Positions 5,806-6,018 of a DNA stretch of 6,018 nt are shown piece by piece (position 1 is the stretch's first letter; every line of letters begins with the position of its first letter). Where the stretch lies: contig URYA01000105.1 in assembly GCA_900551975.1 (NCBI GenBank), forward strand, positions 1 to 6,018. The letters run 5' to 3'. Origin of the DNA: an uncultured Collinsella sp. (GTDB lineage: Bacteria > Actinomycetota > Coriobacteriia > Coriobacteriales > Coriobacteriaceae). Position numbers and translations under genes: made by a program. The notes below the pieces were generated by a model. That model did no database searches, was not told the DNA's origin, and worked only from the letters and a program-made list of their open reading frames with translations.

Positions 5806-5852
5806 TGACTCCTTTTTGTGTTTAACCCCTGTCATGCATGTGGCAGGAGTCA
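5806..5852 (-). promoter_or_regulatory. ptsH leader with two mutually exclusive RNA folds
   Basis: The leader arm TGACTCCT (5852-5845) is a perfect 8-bp complement of AGGAGTCA (5813-5806), which contains the ptsH ribosome-binding site. The same arm can instead pair locally with 5830-5823. That local hairpin runs from 5852 to 5823: nine continuous pairs (two of them wobbles), one mismatch, two more pairs and a 6-base loop, and it leaves the ribosome-binding site free. The arrangement is that of a sequestor/anti-sequestor switch. What would trigger it is unknown, and the local hairpin may simply be the dominant fold. Confidence 0.45.
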
Positions 5853-5869
5853 GATTCACGACGTTGTTT

Positions 5870-5898
5870 ATATTAACTCACATCAAACGGTTTTTCAT
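5870..5898 (-). promoter_or_regulatory. Candidate ptsH promoter
   Basis: On the minus strand ATGAAA (5898-5893) and TAATAT (5875-5870) each match four of six consensus positions and are separated by the ideal 17 bases. Transcription would start near 5863, leaving a leader of about 60 bases that holds the alternative hairpins. AAAC and GTTT face each other within the spacer, at the -35 end (plus strand 5885-5893), a possible but weak operator. A second AT-rich -10-like hexamer, CATAAT, lies just upstream as an alternative. Confidence 0.4.
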
Positions 5899-5997
5899 TA
5901 TGTTTCAGACGAATTATTGGACAGATGTGTTTGTCGTCCGCTTGCTCGCCGGGCGGGCGCGGGTTAAGTTTGCTGCTCTACAGTCCTGCGCAAGACG

Positions 5998-6018
5998 GAA
6001 AGCACATTAAGTGCTTTC
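5998..6018. repeat. Perfect inverted repeat at the right window edge
   Basis: GAAAGCAC (5998-6005) and GTGCTTTC (6011-6018) are perfect 8-base arms around ATTAA, ending exactly at the window edge. The shape suits an intrinsic terminator, most simply of a gene beyond the right edge, since no gene in this window ends there. The base run that would confirm direction is outside the window: on the minus strand the stem is followed by CGTCTTG with no U-tract. Confidence 0.55.

Noticed and set aside
5803..5859. Longer N-terminus for HPr (start at 5859)
   Set aside because: HPr proteins start a few residues before the His15 segment. AAGGAG sits at the right distance from the ATG at 5802, and the extra part corresponds to the structured leader.
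5885..5898. Catabolite-repression (cre) site in the ptsH promoter
   Set aside because: TGAAAAACCGTTTG resembles cre loosely, but the central CG is displaced by one base and the terminal CA is missing. Too weak to call.
5822..5967. TTAACCC (5822-5828) and GGGTTAA (5961-5967) as a long-range stem
   Set aside because: A 7-base match more than 130 bases apart in a short AT-rich region is likely by chance, and the far arm is upstream of the predicted transcript start.
5816..6010. 64-codon plus-strand frame opposite the ptsH leader
   Set aside because: It needs a TTG start with no ribosome-binding site, covers the candidate ptsH promoter, and ends inside the edge inverted repeat. Its peptide resembles nothing I recognise.
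1..6018. tRNA or rRNA genes, CRISPR arrays, insertion sequences or phage genes
   Set aside because: I saw no cloverleaf sequences, regularly spaced repeats with spacers, transposase-like frames or terminal inverted repeats anywhere in the window.

Overview
The window is a high-GC bacterial chromosome segment in which every gene I can support lies on the minus strand, so it reads right to left. The protein style (HPr and enzyme I of the sugar phosphotransferase system, PfkB-family hexose kinases, an HD-domain CCA-adding enzyme), the GC-rich coding sequence and the more AT-rich spacers suit a gut actinobacterium of the Coriobacteriia. Collinsella is my best guess, made from memory of similar proteins rather than from a search.

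Layout in transcription order. At 6018-5803 is a non-coding leader region with a perfect hairpin at the window edge, a candidate promoter, and a short RNA that can fold two mutually exclusive ways, one of which hides the ribosome-binding site. ptsH (HPr) follows at 5802-5539. A spacer with a terminator-like hairpin (5493-5457) separates it from ptsI (enzyme I, 5405-3702). A 74-base spacer with a GC-rich hairpin but no U-tract leads to the first PfkB-family sugar-phosphate kinase (3627-2695), which ends at a strong intrinsic terminator (2666-2636). A 130-base region with a -10 box, an operator-like inverted repeat and 21-bp-phased direct repeats precedes a second, paralogous kinase of the same length (2506-1574), which ends at another intrinsic terminator (1551-1516). 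Last is cca (tRNA CCA nucleotidyltransferase, from 1378), which runs off the left edge.

How they fit together: enzyme I takes phosphate from phosphoenolpyruvate and passes it to HPr, which feeds the sugar-specific PTS permeases (none is encoded here). The two kinases most plausibly phosphorylate a PTS-derived sugar phosphate (fructose-1-phosphate or tagatose-6-phosphate type) to a bisphosphate for glycolysis, so the first four genes link sugar uptake to glycolytic entry. cca is an unrelated housekeeping gene. The main points of interest are regulatory: the switch-like ptsH leader, the terminator inside the ptsH-ptsI pair, and separate control of the two kinases. The kinases also share an unusual Cys in the normally all-small GAGD anion-hole motif, and one of them has Asp in place of a conserved substrate-site Asn.
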